A DNA stretch of 64,000 nt from Vibrio mangrovi (GTDB lineage: Bacteria; Pseudomonadota; Gammaproteobacteria; Enterobacterales; Vibrionaceae), in assembly GCF_024346955.1 (NCBI RefSeq), contig NZ_AP024884.1, forward strand, positions 124,001 to 188,000, read 5' to 3'. Positions 17,268-26,403 of this stretch are shown here, piece by piece (position 1 is the stretch's first letter; the number at the start of each line of letters is the position of its first letter). Position numbers and translations under genes: made by a program. The notes under the pieces were generated by a model. That model saw only the letters and a program-made list of their open reading frames with translations. It searched no databases and was not told the origin of the DNA.

Positions 17268-18001
17268 AAGAGCAGCTGACCCCGGATTTAAACTGGTACG
17301 TCATTTTAAACCAGACCAGTGACGGCAATCCGCAGCGCTGGTTTTATATGAACGGCGGCGAGAATGCTCAGGGCATCTGGCTCGGCACACCGTATGCCGA
17401 GTGGCGTGAAGTGATGCCGAATATCGCTCAGATCTCGCCGGAGCATCCGTTTCTTGACTGGATTGCAACCGAATCTTGCGATGACTGGGGCATTGTGGTC
17501 GGCAGTGAAGCTGACTTTGCCACCGTTCAGGCCCATTTCCGCAGTCTGACGCATGTGTGGCTGCCCTCGGGCGAGCATGTGTTTTTCCGTTTCTACGACC
17601 CCCGCTTCGGGCTGGATGTCGCAACCTTCTGCGAAGATGAAGCGCGCACTGCCCTGATGGGGCCGACGCAGTGCTGGCTGAGCCTGTCTTCATCACAGCA
17701 AGAACTGACACAGGTCGATAACCCGACCCCGACAGCAACCGCCGATTTTCAGGAACGCGCTTTCCCGTGGTGGACCGTGCCGGAGGCGGTGTTGGCAGCG
17801 TTTGGTGAGAAAGATAAATCAACCCTGATTACCAACAGTCTCAAGTGGATCAAAGAGCAGCACGCGGATCTCTATTTCTATTTCCCCGAACCGGTGCTCA
17901 ACGCCAAGGTGACCCGTCTGGTCAACCGTTATAACGAGCAGACTCCGGTCACTCTCAACCAGTATTTACATCAAGCCCTGCATCAGGAGGTTTACCGATG
18001 A
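17255..18001 (+). CDS. DUF4123 T6SS adaptor/chaperone (copy 1)
   Basis: DUF4123 proteins (Tap/TEC) load a specific effector onto its VgrG and are not secreted themselves. Residues of about 15-140 hold the DUF4123 domain (WYVILNQTSDGNPQRWFYMNGG, PFLDWI, WGIVVGSEADF, FRFYDPRFGLDVATF). Residues 1-182 are almost identical to the second copy at 29981. The last 65 residues (from FGEKDKSTLI) have no similarity to the other copy, and this coincides with the different effector N-terminus downstream. The reading frame overlaps the vgrG stop by 13 bases and the next gene by 4 bases, so translation is probably coupled. Confidence 0.9.
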   Translation: MCHLKEQLTPDLNWYVILNQTSDGNPQRWFYMNGGENAQGIWLGTPYAEWREVMPNIAQISPEHPFLDWIATESCDDWGIVVGSEADFATVQAHFRSLTHVWLPSGEHVFFRFYDPRFGLDVATFCEDEARTALMGPTQCWLSLSSSQQELTQVDNPTPTATADFQERAFPWWTVPEAVLAAFGEKDKSTLITNSLKWIKEQHADLYFYFPEPVLNAKVTRLVNRYNEQTPVTLNQYLHQALHQEVYR

Positions 18002-18975
18002 GCACTGCAACAACCGATTTAGATCAGATGTTCTCTGATATCAAAGCCGATTTTCAGGGTTCTATCGATGAATACCGCAAACATTCAGAGAATATGCTGT
18101 ATGGCTGGGCTTTGGAGATGGAGCAGAAAATTGCGGTGAACGGCAGTGAAATGTCAGCGGATATCGATGATGACGAAATCCGGGCCGATATTATTACTTG
18201 CCCGCTGGACGGCAAGCTGACGCTGGTGCACTGCTTTGAGGCCGAAACCTTTGTTCCGCTGGGCGATACACCTTTTGAAATTCAACCGGTCAAACCTGGG
18301 AAATATTATGGATATAACCATGATGGCCCGGCTTATAAAGGCACGATTGGGGCGTCAGGTTCGATACTGGTTGAATTAGATGCAGCAACCTACGGTGGCA
18401 AGCAACTGCAAATCACTTTCTATCCGGATGTGACCAAAGATGATGTCAAAACATTACTGGATTCCTATGATGCCACGCTGGAAAAACTAACCAAGTGGCT
18501 GGAAAAGGAATGGGAAGCCCAGAAAAAAGCATGGCAGGAATTTCTGGATAATCCGATTGACGTGTGGGATGAAGTGAAAAAATTCCTCCACAGCATGGTT
18601 AATGAGCTGATTAAAGCGTGGGATGAAATTGCAGATCTGTTCGATTTGTTGGCCCATCCGACCAAACTGGCGAAAATGCTGAGCAAGTATATGGAAAACC
18701 CGGAGTTGATTGCCAAGATGCTTCAGGATGCGAAAGATGAAGCGGCCAAGATGCTGATGCTGCTGAAAGATGAAGCGCGTTGTTTCTTGTGTATCAAGGC
18801 CGTGTATAGCTGGATACGGATGCTCAGCCCAACGCAGATCCTTAATTTCATCGGTACCAGTCTGGCAGCAATTCTGGTGGAAGTTATTCTGATGTTGATT
18901 ATTCCCGGCGGTGCGGTGTTGAAAAATGTCAACCGGGTGCGTGATGTGGCAAGTTATGCGTCGTTGGTCAACTAA
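17998..18975 (+). CDS. Rhs-associated N-terminal membrane-domain protein, separate from Rhs1
   Basis: This 325-aa protein is equivalent to about the first 330 residues of the fused Rhs2 effector (30733-35472). It has an acidic N-terminus, a short beta-rich domain (residues 60-145: CPLDGKLTLVHCFEAETFVPLG...PVKPGKYY), a long amphipathic alpha-helical region rich in Trp, Lys and Glu, and a hydrophobic C-terminus (ILNFIGTSLAAILVEVILMLIIPGG) that may cross or insert into membranes. In Rhs2 the corresponding region precedes the Rhs cage in one polypeptide. Here it is a free protein, 40 bases before the Rhs1 start and in a different frame. It may help deliver Rhs1 across the target inner membrane, or be its chaperone (inference). 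Confidence 0.7.
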   Translation: MSTATTDLDQMFSDIKADFQGSIDEYRKHSENMLYGWALEMEQKIAVNGSEMSADIDDDEIRADIITCPLDGKLTLVHCFEAETFVPLGDTPFEIQPVKPGKYYGYNHDGPAYKGTIGASGSILVELDAATYGGKQLQITFYPDVTKDDVKTLLDSYDATLEKLTKWLEKEWEAQKKAWQEFLDNPIDVWDEVKKFLHSMVNELIKAWDEIADLFDLLAHPTKLAKMLSKYMENPELIAKMLQDAKDEAAKMLMLLKDEARCFLCIKAVYSWIRMLSPTQILNFIGTSLAAILVEVILMLIIPGGAVLKNVNRVRDVASYASLVN

Positions 18976-19015
18976 GACAGCGATTAAAGAATAATAAAGA
19001 TTAGGTGCATAAAAG

Positions 19016-22000
19016 ATGGCGCGTAAAGCAAAGTATGTAGATATCATCGGCAAAATCGAAAAGTTGGTGAAACTGGTTCAGGAAGATGTCGATGAAGGTT
19101 TGGCGGCTCTGAAAAAACTATCGCAACACGGGAAGGGCGATTTCAATAAAGGGCTGAAAAAGAAGCAACTGGTTGAAGGCGATACGCTGGATGGGGCAAC
19201 CGGTCAGGCCCGTAAAGCGAAGCAGCAGTCTAAACTGGTTGCAGACGAGAACATTGATAATGTCGATAAACCCGGCACGACTCCGAATAAAAAGCCGGCA
19301 GATAAAGTTGAAAATACCTGTACCAACGGATGTCCGGTCTCGATGGTGACCGGTGAAGAGTTGCTTTCTGTGGAAGATGTGACTTTGCCGGGTGCATTGC
19401 CATTTACTTTCAGCCGGACTTACCGGACCAGTGGCTGTGAAATCAATGCCGGGCTGGGTTATGGCTGGGGTCACTCGCTGGCTCATCGTCTTGAATTCAA
19501 GGACGGTGAAGTGCTGTGGCACAATGAAGAAAACCGGATTATCCCACTGCCGGAACCAACAGAAAGCCGCCCGGAAATCTTTAACAATCTTGCCGGTGCA
19601 GCCGTCTTTCTTGGCGGTCAGGCGAACGAATATGTACTGGCTGCGCCGGGCAAGCCGTTCTACCACTTTGAACGTCAGGGCGACAGTGCCCGTTTGGTTC
19701 GCTTGTCGGACAATTACAACAACACGCTGAGTATCAGCTACGACCGTCAGAAGCGCCCGCAGGCGGTGGTTAGCCCGCATGGTATTGCTCTGTGGCTGAC
19801 CTATGAAAATGACCTGATTACTCAAGTTGAGCTGAAGAGCTTCCGTGATACTACGGAAGGGAAAGAGTGGACGACACACCGTTTTCTTCATCAGTACACC
19901 TATAATGACCGCCAACAACTGATTGCCGAAAGTAATGAAGGCGGTCTGGGTGAAAGTTATACCTATGATGCGCAGCATGTCATCACCGAGCGGAAAATGG
20001 CGGGTGGTATTGCCTTTGGCTGGGAATGGGAAGGCGAAGGTAAGGCTGTCCGCTGTATCAAGCACTGGAGTAATACCGGTTATCTGGCAGAGTATGTCTG
20101 GGATGACGAGGCCCATACGGTGACCGTCGTCAACAGTGATGGCTCGCAAGAGATTTACCAGCACGACGAAAACGCCAAGCTTATCAGCACCACTGACCCA
20201 GACGGCGCGGTCACAACCAATGGTTACGATGAAAGTGGTCATCTGGTCAGTACTATCGATGCACTGGGCAATGAAACCCGCCATACGTACAACAACAGCG
20301 GTGACCGGGAAGCGACGATTGCCCCGGACGGCACCGTCACCGAGTTCCAGTATCTGCGGGGTAAAATCTTCAAGGTCATTCAGGGTGAGGCGGTCTGGCG
20401 CTACTTCCACAATATGGAAGGAGATTTAACCGAGAAACGCGACCCGCTGGGCAACACCACTTTCTACCACTACAACGACATCGGTCGTCTGTCGAAAATA
20501 GAATATCCGGATGGCAGTGAACACCAGTTGCGCTGGAACCGTCTGGGAATGCTGATTGGTGAAACCTACCCGGACGGCAGTGAAGTGGTTTACCGCCACG
20601 ATATCAGTGGCCGGGTGATTTACGAGAAGTCATCAATTGGTGGTGTGACGGAATACCAGTGGGACGGCGCAGACCGTCTGGTGGCGATGATTTCGGGCGG
20701 CAAAATCAAGCGCTTTGAATATAACGGCTACGGCAAGGTTACACAGGTCACCGATGAAAGTGGGCTGAAGACCAACTATGAATATGGCGAGAACAGCCAT
20801 TTAGTGAGCCGGGTGGTCAACCCGGACGGCACCAGCCTGAGCTACCGCTATGACAATGTAAAAAACTTTGTCAGTGAGATTACCAATGAGCGGGGCGAAA
20901 CCCACAGCATCGGTTATTATCCGAATGGTCTGGTACAGACGGAAAACACTTTCGATGGCCGGACGTTCAGCTATGAATATGACCTGTTGGGACAACTGAC
21001 CAAGAAGACCGAAACCGGCACCGAAGGCACAGAGTTGACGACTGAGTTCGAGCGCGATGTCATGGGCCGTCTGGTGAAAAAGACACTGGCCGACGGCAGC
21101 AGCATTGACTATCGCTACGATGAATACGGCAACCTGACCGAGGTGGATGACGGTGAACGTCCGCTGGTGTGGCGTTATGACCTGATGGGCCGGGTGACCG
21201 AAGAGCATCAGGACTGGGCCTCGAACTATTTCAGCTATGATGCGCTGGGACAGGTTGAAAGCTGGCAGCTTCCTGATGCCAATGTGCTGAAATACCAGCG
21301 TGGCAGAGGCGGTGCGCTGAAGCAGATTGACCTCAATGACTCGGTGCTGACCCAACACCTGTACCAGAACGGTTTAGAAAAAGAGCGTCATCAGGGGGCG
21401 GTCATCAGCAGCTTTGCCCATGACGAGCAGGGCAGACTGACCTACCAGCAGCGCAGCCTCAACCGTCAGATAACCCGTAAACGGGATTACAGCTATGATG
21501 CGCGGGGCAACCTGACCCATATCAGTGACAGTAAAGACGGTGACATTCACTTTGACTATGACCCGCTGTCACGCCTGAAGGCAGTGCGGGGAAATATCGA
21601 AGAGCGGTTTGTGCATGATGCGACGGGCAATGTGCTGTCGCAAATCCTCGGCCGTCATGACGACATCACCCGGGACAGACTCGGTCATGCGCAGGGCAAC
21701 CAGCTGGCTTTTCATGGTGACAGTCACTATGAATATGATGAATTCGGGCGGCTGATTACCGAGAAACGGGGCAAAGGCCAGAGCCTTGTCACCCGCTACG
21801 AGTACGACTGCCAGCACCGGCTCATTAAAGCCAGTCTGCCGGATGGCACGATAGCCGACTACAAATATGATGCCTTTGGCCGACGGACACACAAAACCGT
21901 CACGGACAAGACAGGTAAGGTAACCACCACCGAATATCTGTGGCAGGGTGATAACCTGATTGGGGAAACCACAGACACAAACTACCAGAGCTATATCTAC

Positions 22001-22855
22001 GAGCCGGGCACGTTCAAGCCGCTGGCACTGCTCAAAGGTGAAGGTAAAGACGCGACGCCGTACTATTATCACCTTGACCAAATCGGTACACCGACAGAAA
22101 TCACCGATGTGGAAGGGCAGAGCGTGTGGGCAGTGCAGTACCGCGCCTACGGCAGTGTGCTGACTCAAAGTGTCGAAGAAATCCAAAGCCCGCTGCGTTT
22201 TCAGGGGCAGTATTATGATGAAGAAACGGGTTTACATTACAACCGCCATCGTTACTATAGCCCCAGCACCGGACGCTTCATCACCGCTGACCCGATAGGG
22301 CTTGCCGGTGGTCTGAATAACTACCAGTATGTGCCGAATCCTACGGGATGGATTGACCCGTTGGGGTTGGCGAATAATGCTACGAATTGTTCTTTTAACA
22401 TTGATACAGATATAGATAAACAACCAGCTAATGCTCCTTTTTCAAAAGATGCAAATGGCCGTTGGCATGATAAGCAAGGTAGGTTTGTTTCACAAAGTTG
22501 GCCTCCTAACGATGGTTTTGCAACGAGATATGGCGAAGTTTTACGAGATCGAGTGACTTTACAACCTGGGGATAAGATAGATCGTTTTGGTGGTTGGTAT
22601 GAGAATGGAAAATTTAGGGATAAAGGTAGTTATTTTTCAGATATGGGAGTGCCTTTTGAAAATAGAGCATTGCCACCAGAAACGAAACTTTCACCTTATC
22701 GTAGATATGAAGTTGTGGAACCGTTTGATGTTGAAGCTGGACCTATAGCTCCTTGGTTTGGTGAACCCGGAGGAGCTAGACAATACCTAGTGCCAAAACT
22801 AGAAGGTGGAGTCGAAGGTTTACTTAAGTCAAAGAAAATAAAGCCAATAGAGTAA
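19016..22855 (+). CDS. Rhs-family T6SS effector with C-terminal TNT (NAD+ glycohydrolase-like) toxin
   Basis: A 1279-aa Rhs toxin. Residues 1-95 are a basic, linker-like region. The Rhs shell starts near CPVSMVTGEELL and contains many YD repeats forming the beta-cocoon. Conserved RFQGQYYDEETGLHYNRHRYYSP and the autocleavage motif WIDPLGL (D near residue 1114) end the core. The tip (about 160 residues, AT-rich DNA) contains SQSWPPNDGFATRYGE, KIDRFGGWYENG, GVPFENRALPPE and PWFGEPGGARQY. These match the TNT (tuberculosis necrotizing toxin) fold that cleaves NAD+. The start ATG has AGGTG 8 bases before it. No PAAR domain is visible, so delivery should rely on VgrG1 and the DUF4123 adaptor. A small putative immunity gene follows. 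Confidence 0.9.
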   Translation: MARKAKYVDIIGKIEKLVKLVQEDVDEGLAALKKLSQHGKGDFNKGLKKKQLVEGDTLDGATGQARKAKQQSKLVADENIDNVDKPGTTPNKKPADKVENTCTNGCPVSMVTGEELLSVEDVTLPGALPFTFSRTYRTSGCEINAGLGYGWGHSLAHRLEFKDGEVLWHNEENRIIPLPEPTESRPEIFNNLAGAAVFLGGQANEYVLAAPGKPFYHFERQGDSARLVRLSDNYNNTLSISYDRQKRPQAVVSPHGIALWLTYENDLITQVELKSFRDTTEGKEWTTHRFLHQYTYNDRQQLIAESNEGGLGESYTYDAQHVITERKMAGGIAFGWEWEGEGKAVRCIKHWSNTGYLAEYVWDDEAHTVTVVNSDGSQEIYQHDENAKLISTTDPDGAVTTNGYDESGHLVSTIDALGNETRHTYNNSGDREATIAPDGTVTEFQYLRGKIFKVIQGEAVWRYFHNMEGDLTEKRDPLGNTTFYHYNDIGRLSKIEYPDGSEHQLRWNRLGMLIGETYPDGSEVVYRHDISGRVIYEKSSIGGVTEYQWDGADRLVAMISGGKIKRFEYNGYGKVTQVTDESGLKTNYEYGENSHLVSRVVNPDGTSLSYRYDNVKNFVSEITNERGETHSIGYYPNGLVQTENTFDGRTFSYEYDLLGQLTKKTETGTEGTELTTEFERDVMGRLVKKTLADGSSIDYRYDEYGNLTEVDDGERPLVWRYDLMGRVTEEHQDWASNYFSYDALGQVESWQLPDANVLKYQRGRGGALKQIDLNDSVLTQHLYQNGLEKERHQGAVISSFAHDEQGRLTYQQRSLNRQITRKRDYSYDARGNLTHISDSKDGDIHFDYDPLSRLKAVRGNIEERFVHDATGNVLSQILGRHDDITRDRLGHAQGNQLAFHGDSHYEYDEFGRLITEKRGKGQSLVTRYEYDCQHRLIKASLPDGTIADYKYDAFGRRTHKTVTDKTGKVTTTEYLWQGDNLIGETTDTNYQSYIYEPGTFKPLALLKGEGKDATPYYYHLDQIGTPTEITDVEGQSVWAVQYRAYGSVLTQSVEEIQSPLRFQGQYYDEETGLHYNRHRYYSPSTGRFITADPIGLAGGLNNYQYVPNPTGWIDPLGLANNATNCSFNIDTDIDKQPANAPFSKDANGRWHDKQGRFVSQSWPPNDGFATRYGEVLRDRVTLQPGDKIDRFGGWYENGKFRDKGSYFSDMGVPFENRALPPETKLSPYRRYEVVEPFDVEAGPIAPWFGEPGGARQYLVPKLEGGVEGLLKSKKIKPIE

Positions 22856-22858
22856 ATA

Positions 22859-23077
22859 ATGAATAGTGAAAAATTAGTTAAAATAGATTTTGTTGCTTCA
22901 GAAGGCTATCCAGCAGGGAAAAAAATCTACTATAAATGTACAAAATGTGGGGATTATGTCCCGTCATTTCCGCAACATTTTGCTGAATGCTCGTGCCAAA
23001 ATATTACGGTAGATAGAGCGGGAGGCAGGTTATCTGTGGAGTTAAAAGATTTTATTGAAATATACAAAGAACGTTGA
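22859..23077 (+). CDS. Small Cys-rich protein, putative immunity to the TNT tip
   Basis: A 72-aa protein beginning 3 bases after the Rhs1 stop, in the same AT-rich composition as the toxin tip. It carries CTKCGD...CSC, a possible zinc-ribbon-like knuckle. I do not recognise a named family. Position (immediately 3' of a polymorphic toxin, same strand, transfer-like base composition) is the main reason to call it the cognate immunity protein, so this is inference. Confidence 0.6.
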   Translation: MNSEKLVKIDFVASEGYPAGKKIYYKCTKCGDYVPSFPQHFAECSCQNITVDRAGGRLSVELKDFIEIYKER

Positions 23078-23153
23078 GGTATTTTGATTATTCTGTGTAA
23101 TTTATGGGAGGAATAAATTTAATCGGGTAGTTTATATACCTTATCTCATGAAA

Positions 23154-23175
23154 TCGAGCCGCAATTGCGGCTCGA
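23154..23175. terminator. Perfect 22-bp palindrome, bidirectional terminator after the Rhs1 module
   Basis: TCGAGCCGCAATTGCGGCTCGA is its own reverse complement and is followed by AAAATC. It lies between the convergent immunity gene and the 65-aa gene. An equivalent hairpin sits at 36304-36321 in the second module. Confidence 0.6.
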
Positions 23176-23195
23176 AAATCAAATAAATCAATCTA

Positions 23196-23393
23196 TTACA
23201 CCAAATTCTCTCCATCAACCACTTCATGGTATCGCACACAATGCGTAGTAATCAGATTATTCAGATACAGCAGCACATTGCGCAGTTCCTGACAGTTTTG
23301 CTGCTGCTCGGCTTCAAATATTTCTTCTAACTGGCGCAGATATTCGCGGGCTTTTTGGGCAAATTCGGGATCGTAAGGGATGGTTTCGTACAT
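23196..23393 (-). CDS. 65-aa protein under a C4-like antisense leader, copy A
   Basis: A small acidic alpha-helical protein (EFAQKAREYLRQLEEIFEAEQQQNCQELRNVLLYLNNLI). The ATG at 23393 is chosen because AAGGA lies 7 bases upstream and because homology to the second copy (36344-36541) begins exactly there. The two copies differ at only two positions within their 65 residues. I do not recognise the family. In P1 and P7 the gene regulated by the C4 RNA is icd, a small cell-division inhibitor. A similar host-directed or toxin role is possible here but unproven. Translation is probably controlled by the structured leader at 23402-23618. Confidence 0.7.
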   Translation of the reverse strand: MYETIPYDPEFAQKAREYLRQLEEIFEAEQQQNCQELRNVLLYLNNLITTHCVRYHEVVDGENLV

Positions 23394-23401
23394 AGTGAAT
23401 T

Positions 23402-23444
23402 CCTTGTGGTCATTGAGAATACACACCACACGAAGTTCCTACGC
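23402..23444 (-). promoter_or_regulatory. Target a2-b2 of the antisense RNA, overlapping the ribosome binding site (copy A)
   Basis: Read on the minus strand, GCGTAGGAAC (a2, 23435-23444) is followed by CCACAAGG (b2, 23402-23409), which overlaps the Shine-Dalgarno of the 65-aa gene. Both are complementary to the single-stranded segment of the RNA at 23452-23527: a' TTCCTAC and b' CCTTGTGG. Confidence 0.65.
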
Positions 23445-23451
23445 TTCGGGT

Positions 23452-23527
23452 GGTGAACTGGAACAAGGTGTAGGAATACCGCTCCACAAGGTTAGCAGTC
23501 AGCCGAAGCTGCCTTGCCCAGCCCACC
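23452..23527 (-). ncRNA. C4-type antisense RNA candidate, copy A
   Basis: On the minus strand this 76-base segment can fold with a long outer stem, GGTG..CTGG and GCAAGG on the 5' side pairing with CCTTG..CCAG..CACC on the 3' side. It encloses a small hairpin CAGC-TTCG-GCTG and leaves a segment exposed that contains CCTTGTGG (b', 23484-23491) and TTCCTAC (a', 23470-23476). Complements of both occur upstream (23590-23618) and downstream (23402-23444). This is the a1-b1 / b'-a' / a2-b2 organisation of the phage P1/P7 C4 RNAs. The second module has the same layout with changed but still complementary b elements. No database search was possible. Confidence 0.65.
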
Positions 23528-23589
23528 ATAATTCAGGCGAGCTAAAGCGTAACATAGAAAAATACCAGTATAAACTGACATTTATTATG

Positions 23590-23618
23590 CCTTGTGGTGG
23601 GGATGCGGGTTCCTACGC
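23590..23618 (-). promoter_or_regulatory. Target a1-b1 upstream of the antisense RNA (copy A)
   Basis: On the minus strand, GCGTAGGAAC (23609-23618) and CCACAAGG (23590-23597) repeat the downstream target and lie before the antisense RNA. In P1, such an upstream pair lets the precursor fold before processing. Confidence 0.55.
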
Positions 23619-23861
23619 CCGGCACCGGATTTTGCCAGTGCGGGAGTTAGGTTATCTGATTGTGGGAAAGGAAAAGTATGGAAAAAGTATGAGATTTTGG
23701 GCATTGATCATGGTTATGGGGAAATATTGGAATAGAGCAGGGTTAGCACGAATTTGGACAGAAATGAGCTAGAAACATGGCTTAATTAAACTCATTTCAG
23801 ATGAGAAAATGTATTGGAAACGGCGAAAATAATGGTCAGTATTTATTGACCATATTTGGCG
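23619..23861. other. Distal leader and IetS 3' flank
   Basis: The first 100 bases are conserved in the second module (for example CACTGGCAAAATCCGGTGCC on the minus strand). They include direct repeats of CATACTTTT, near where a promoter for the leader would be expected. The remainder up to the subtilase stop is AT-rich, with nothing recognised. Confidence 0.4.
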
Positions 23862-26379
23862 TTAACTAATTTCTATAGTTACCACATTTTCAATAACAGT
23901 CCTATTCCTGATCTCAGTTTCTACTGGCGTGTATAAATCTACCTCCGTTGATGGCGTTTCAATTGACACAATCAATGAATAACGAGCTTGTTTATTATAT
24001 CGTTCCAACTTTTTGCGGGTTCGCCACCAGCCCATAGCCGGATAAACAGCCAATAAACCGCGTTCAGCTAAATCAGCCGCAGTGCCTTCCCAAACATCTT
24101 TATGAATAGATCCTTTATTACGAAAATCACCTAATAGCCAATTAGGATCTGGTGGAGGCGTTGACGAACCTTCTTCTTCAGCTCTAGCGGCTCGACTTAA
24201 TCGTTGCAAAAATTGAGCTTTGGACTCAGTTGGACGTTTCACATCAAAACGCAGTTGATGGCTCGGGTAACGATATTTACTTGATATATTGCGGCTAGAT
24301 GGATTAGGTTCAATAAAGTACGACAAAGTAATTGTCATTTTTACAGGAACATCACCTAATTCCAAAAGTTGTTCTTTTGGCCAAGGGATATCATGGACAT
24401 GCATATCCTTAGTCGATGGAGCTTTACCTTTTATTTTTTCAAACGGCTGCAGCTCATCCTCCACAATCATTACTAACGAGTTATTTGCACTCCACAACGC
24501 TTTGCTGAGATTTGGAACGCCGTAACCAACACATCTAGCTAAATGTTGTGCTCGTTGCCGCGCTGTTTTCCCTGGATAGGAGAATTGACTGAGCATGCTT
24601 TCAGTCCAGTTCGCTGAATGAACAATTAAAGCTCTTACCGTTTCTGGCCATAGATTAGGGTACGATGCACTTATCTCTGCGGCAAATTTTGCAGCTAACG
24701 CTGTTGCTGCACTAGTTGCATTAAATGTTGAGAATAGTCGTGTATGGAAGTCATGATGAGTAGTCAAAAGCTGCAGACTTGACATAGAAGCCGCTGAATA
24801 ATCATCAACTCCCATATTTCCGCCTTCAAAAACGACCTCTGGTTTAATAGGCATTGAGTTCATCCAAGTCACAGAGGTAGTACTATATGGGCTCAACCCA
24901 CCATTGGGAGCAAGCGGAGTATAATTTTCCCCACCATCATCAGTTATCTGTGTTTTATTAGTGTATGCTCCAACAGTCAAAACATTCCATGACTGACCAG
25001 GGTCATGAATATCTTGTAGCTCATTGTATTGGGGATATTCTTTTAATTGGGTTAAATTTTCTTCAGTATTGCCAGCACAAACAACAAAAAGCCGTGGATA
25101 TAAATTCTCTCCGCTATAATCAACAGATAATGCATCTAATTCTGAGGACCATGCTGATGGTTTCCCTCTATCTTTTGAATCTTTTGCTGATAAAGCAAGC
25201 GTATAAATTCGTTTTCTATCAAAATTTTCGATCTCAGATAAAGAAATACCAGACGCAGTCACTTGCCCAAGGTGTTTATCTCTGTTATCCCCAGGATAAC
25301 GTAAAAGCTTAATGGATTCTAATTTGTGATTGATACTTATTCGGTCAGACGTTTCAAGAGCAGATATCAAATCTCCCCAGATAGAAAGCCCCGCCATTGA
25401 AGTTCCATGACCATTAGCATCAGCTTCATCCCAGGTAGGATCAACAACAAACATATCATTAGTATTAGCAAAGGCAGATAAAAGAGGATGACCAACATTT
25501 ATACCAGTATCTAAAATAGAAATATAAGGGGGGGTGTCATCATCATCAAAATTATATTCAACTCTTTCGGTTAATTCCTCTGCCCATTGATGCTGATCTT
25601 CTATACCCAGAGAATCAAAAAATTCAGCTGTTGTTTTCGATTTGCGTATTTCAGAAATCTTACTTAAAAGTACAGCTGAACTAGCTAGCTGATCTAGCTA
25701 GCTGATCTAGAGATGTCCTAACTAGTAATACAGTTCTTTCCGGAAATTCAAGTGTACTATCTGATACGGTTATTTCATGAATACCACAAAGCTTTTTAAA
25801 ATCATTAATTACGGCGACCCGATCATCACCCACAGGTAACCATATTTCAAACCAATCAACTTCCTGATTGGAAGTAGGAAATAGCTCTGGATTATCCGTC
25901 CAAAGGCTTTCTATAACAGTATTACGAATAGTGGAAATAGCGTTCAAAAGAACCGCATGCTTAGGACCTGATTTATTGTCTTTACTTGGGTTTAAATATT
26001 CTGAAATTTTTTTCTCTAAAACTCCAAATTTCCCCAGCGGTACCAACACGTTTGCCACATAGATATCTTCCTTTTGAACTACGCTCAACAACTCTATTCC
26101 ACTTCGAACATCCGCTAATTTTTCAAACGTGATTTCAATACCAGGGAAACTTTCAAATGAGAGTTGAACTCCCACAGGAGTATCTAGTTCAATACTATCA
26201 ATTTCTTCACTGATAGCTTCTTCGGCAACTTTCGCTAATGTTAACTGAGATGAAAGATTAGCACCGTGAGCAGCTCGGTCTCTCTTTGGTATGGTAGGCG
26301 TTATTACGACTCTTCTTGGATAGGTATATTTCTGTGCTTTCCCGCTCTTTCCTACAAATAAATGTTTTTTTCCTTCCAT
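23862..26379 (-). pseudogene. ietS: IetS-like subtilisin-family (S8) serine protease, split by a 13-bp tandem duplication
   Basis: IetS is the protease of the IetAS antiphage system. The 5' frame (26379-25681, 232 aa, MEGKKHLFVGKSGKAQKYTYP...) is the N-terminal region of this protease class. The 3' frame holds the catalytic triad: Asp in SILDTGINVGHP, His in ANGHGTSMAGL, and Ser in FNATSAATALAAKF. The frames meet at two tandem copies of TAGCTAGCTGATC (25682-25694 and 25695-25707). Removing one copy joins them into one 834-aa frame. As it stands, the first frame stops inside the repeat. The first ATG of the second frame (25454) lies after the catalytic Asp, so no complete protease can be made. 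It is 24 bases downstream of the ATPase gene, as in other IetAS operons. Confidence 0.85.
25682..25707. repeat. 13-bp perfect tandem duplication
   Basis: TAGCTAGCTGATC occurs twice in direct succession inside the subtilase gene and shifts its frame. The unit is itself rich in the palindrome CTAG and GATC, which favours slippage. Confidence 0.9.
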
Positions 26380-26403
26380 TATTCCTATCCATTAATACAA
26401 AAT

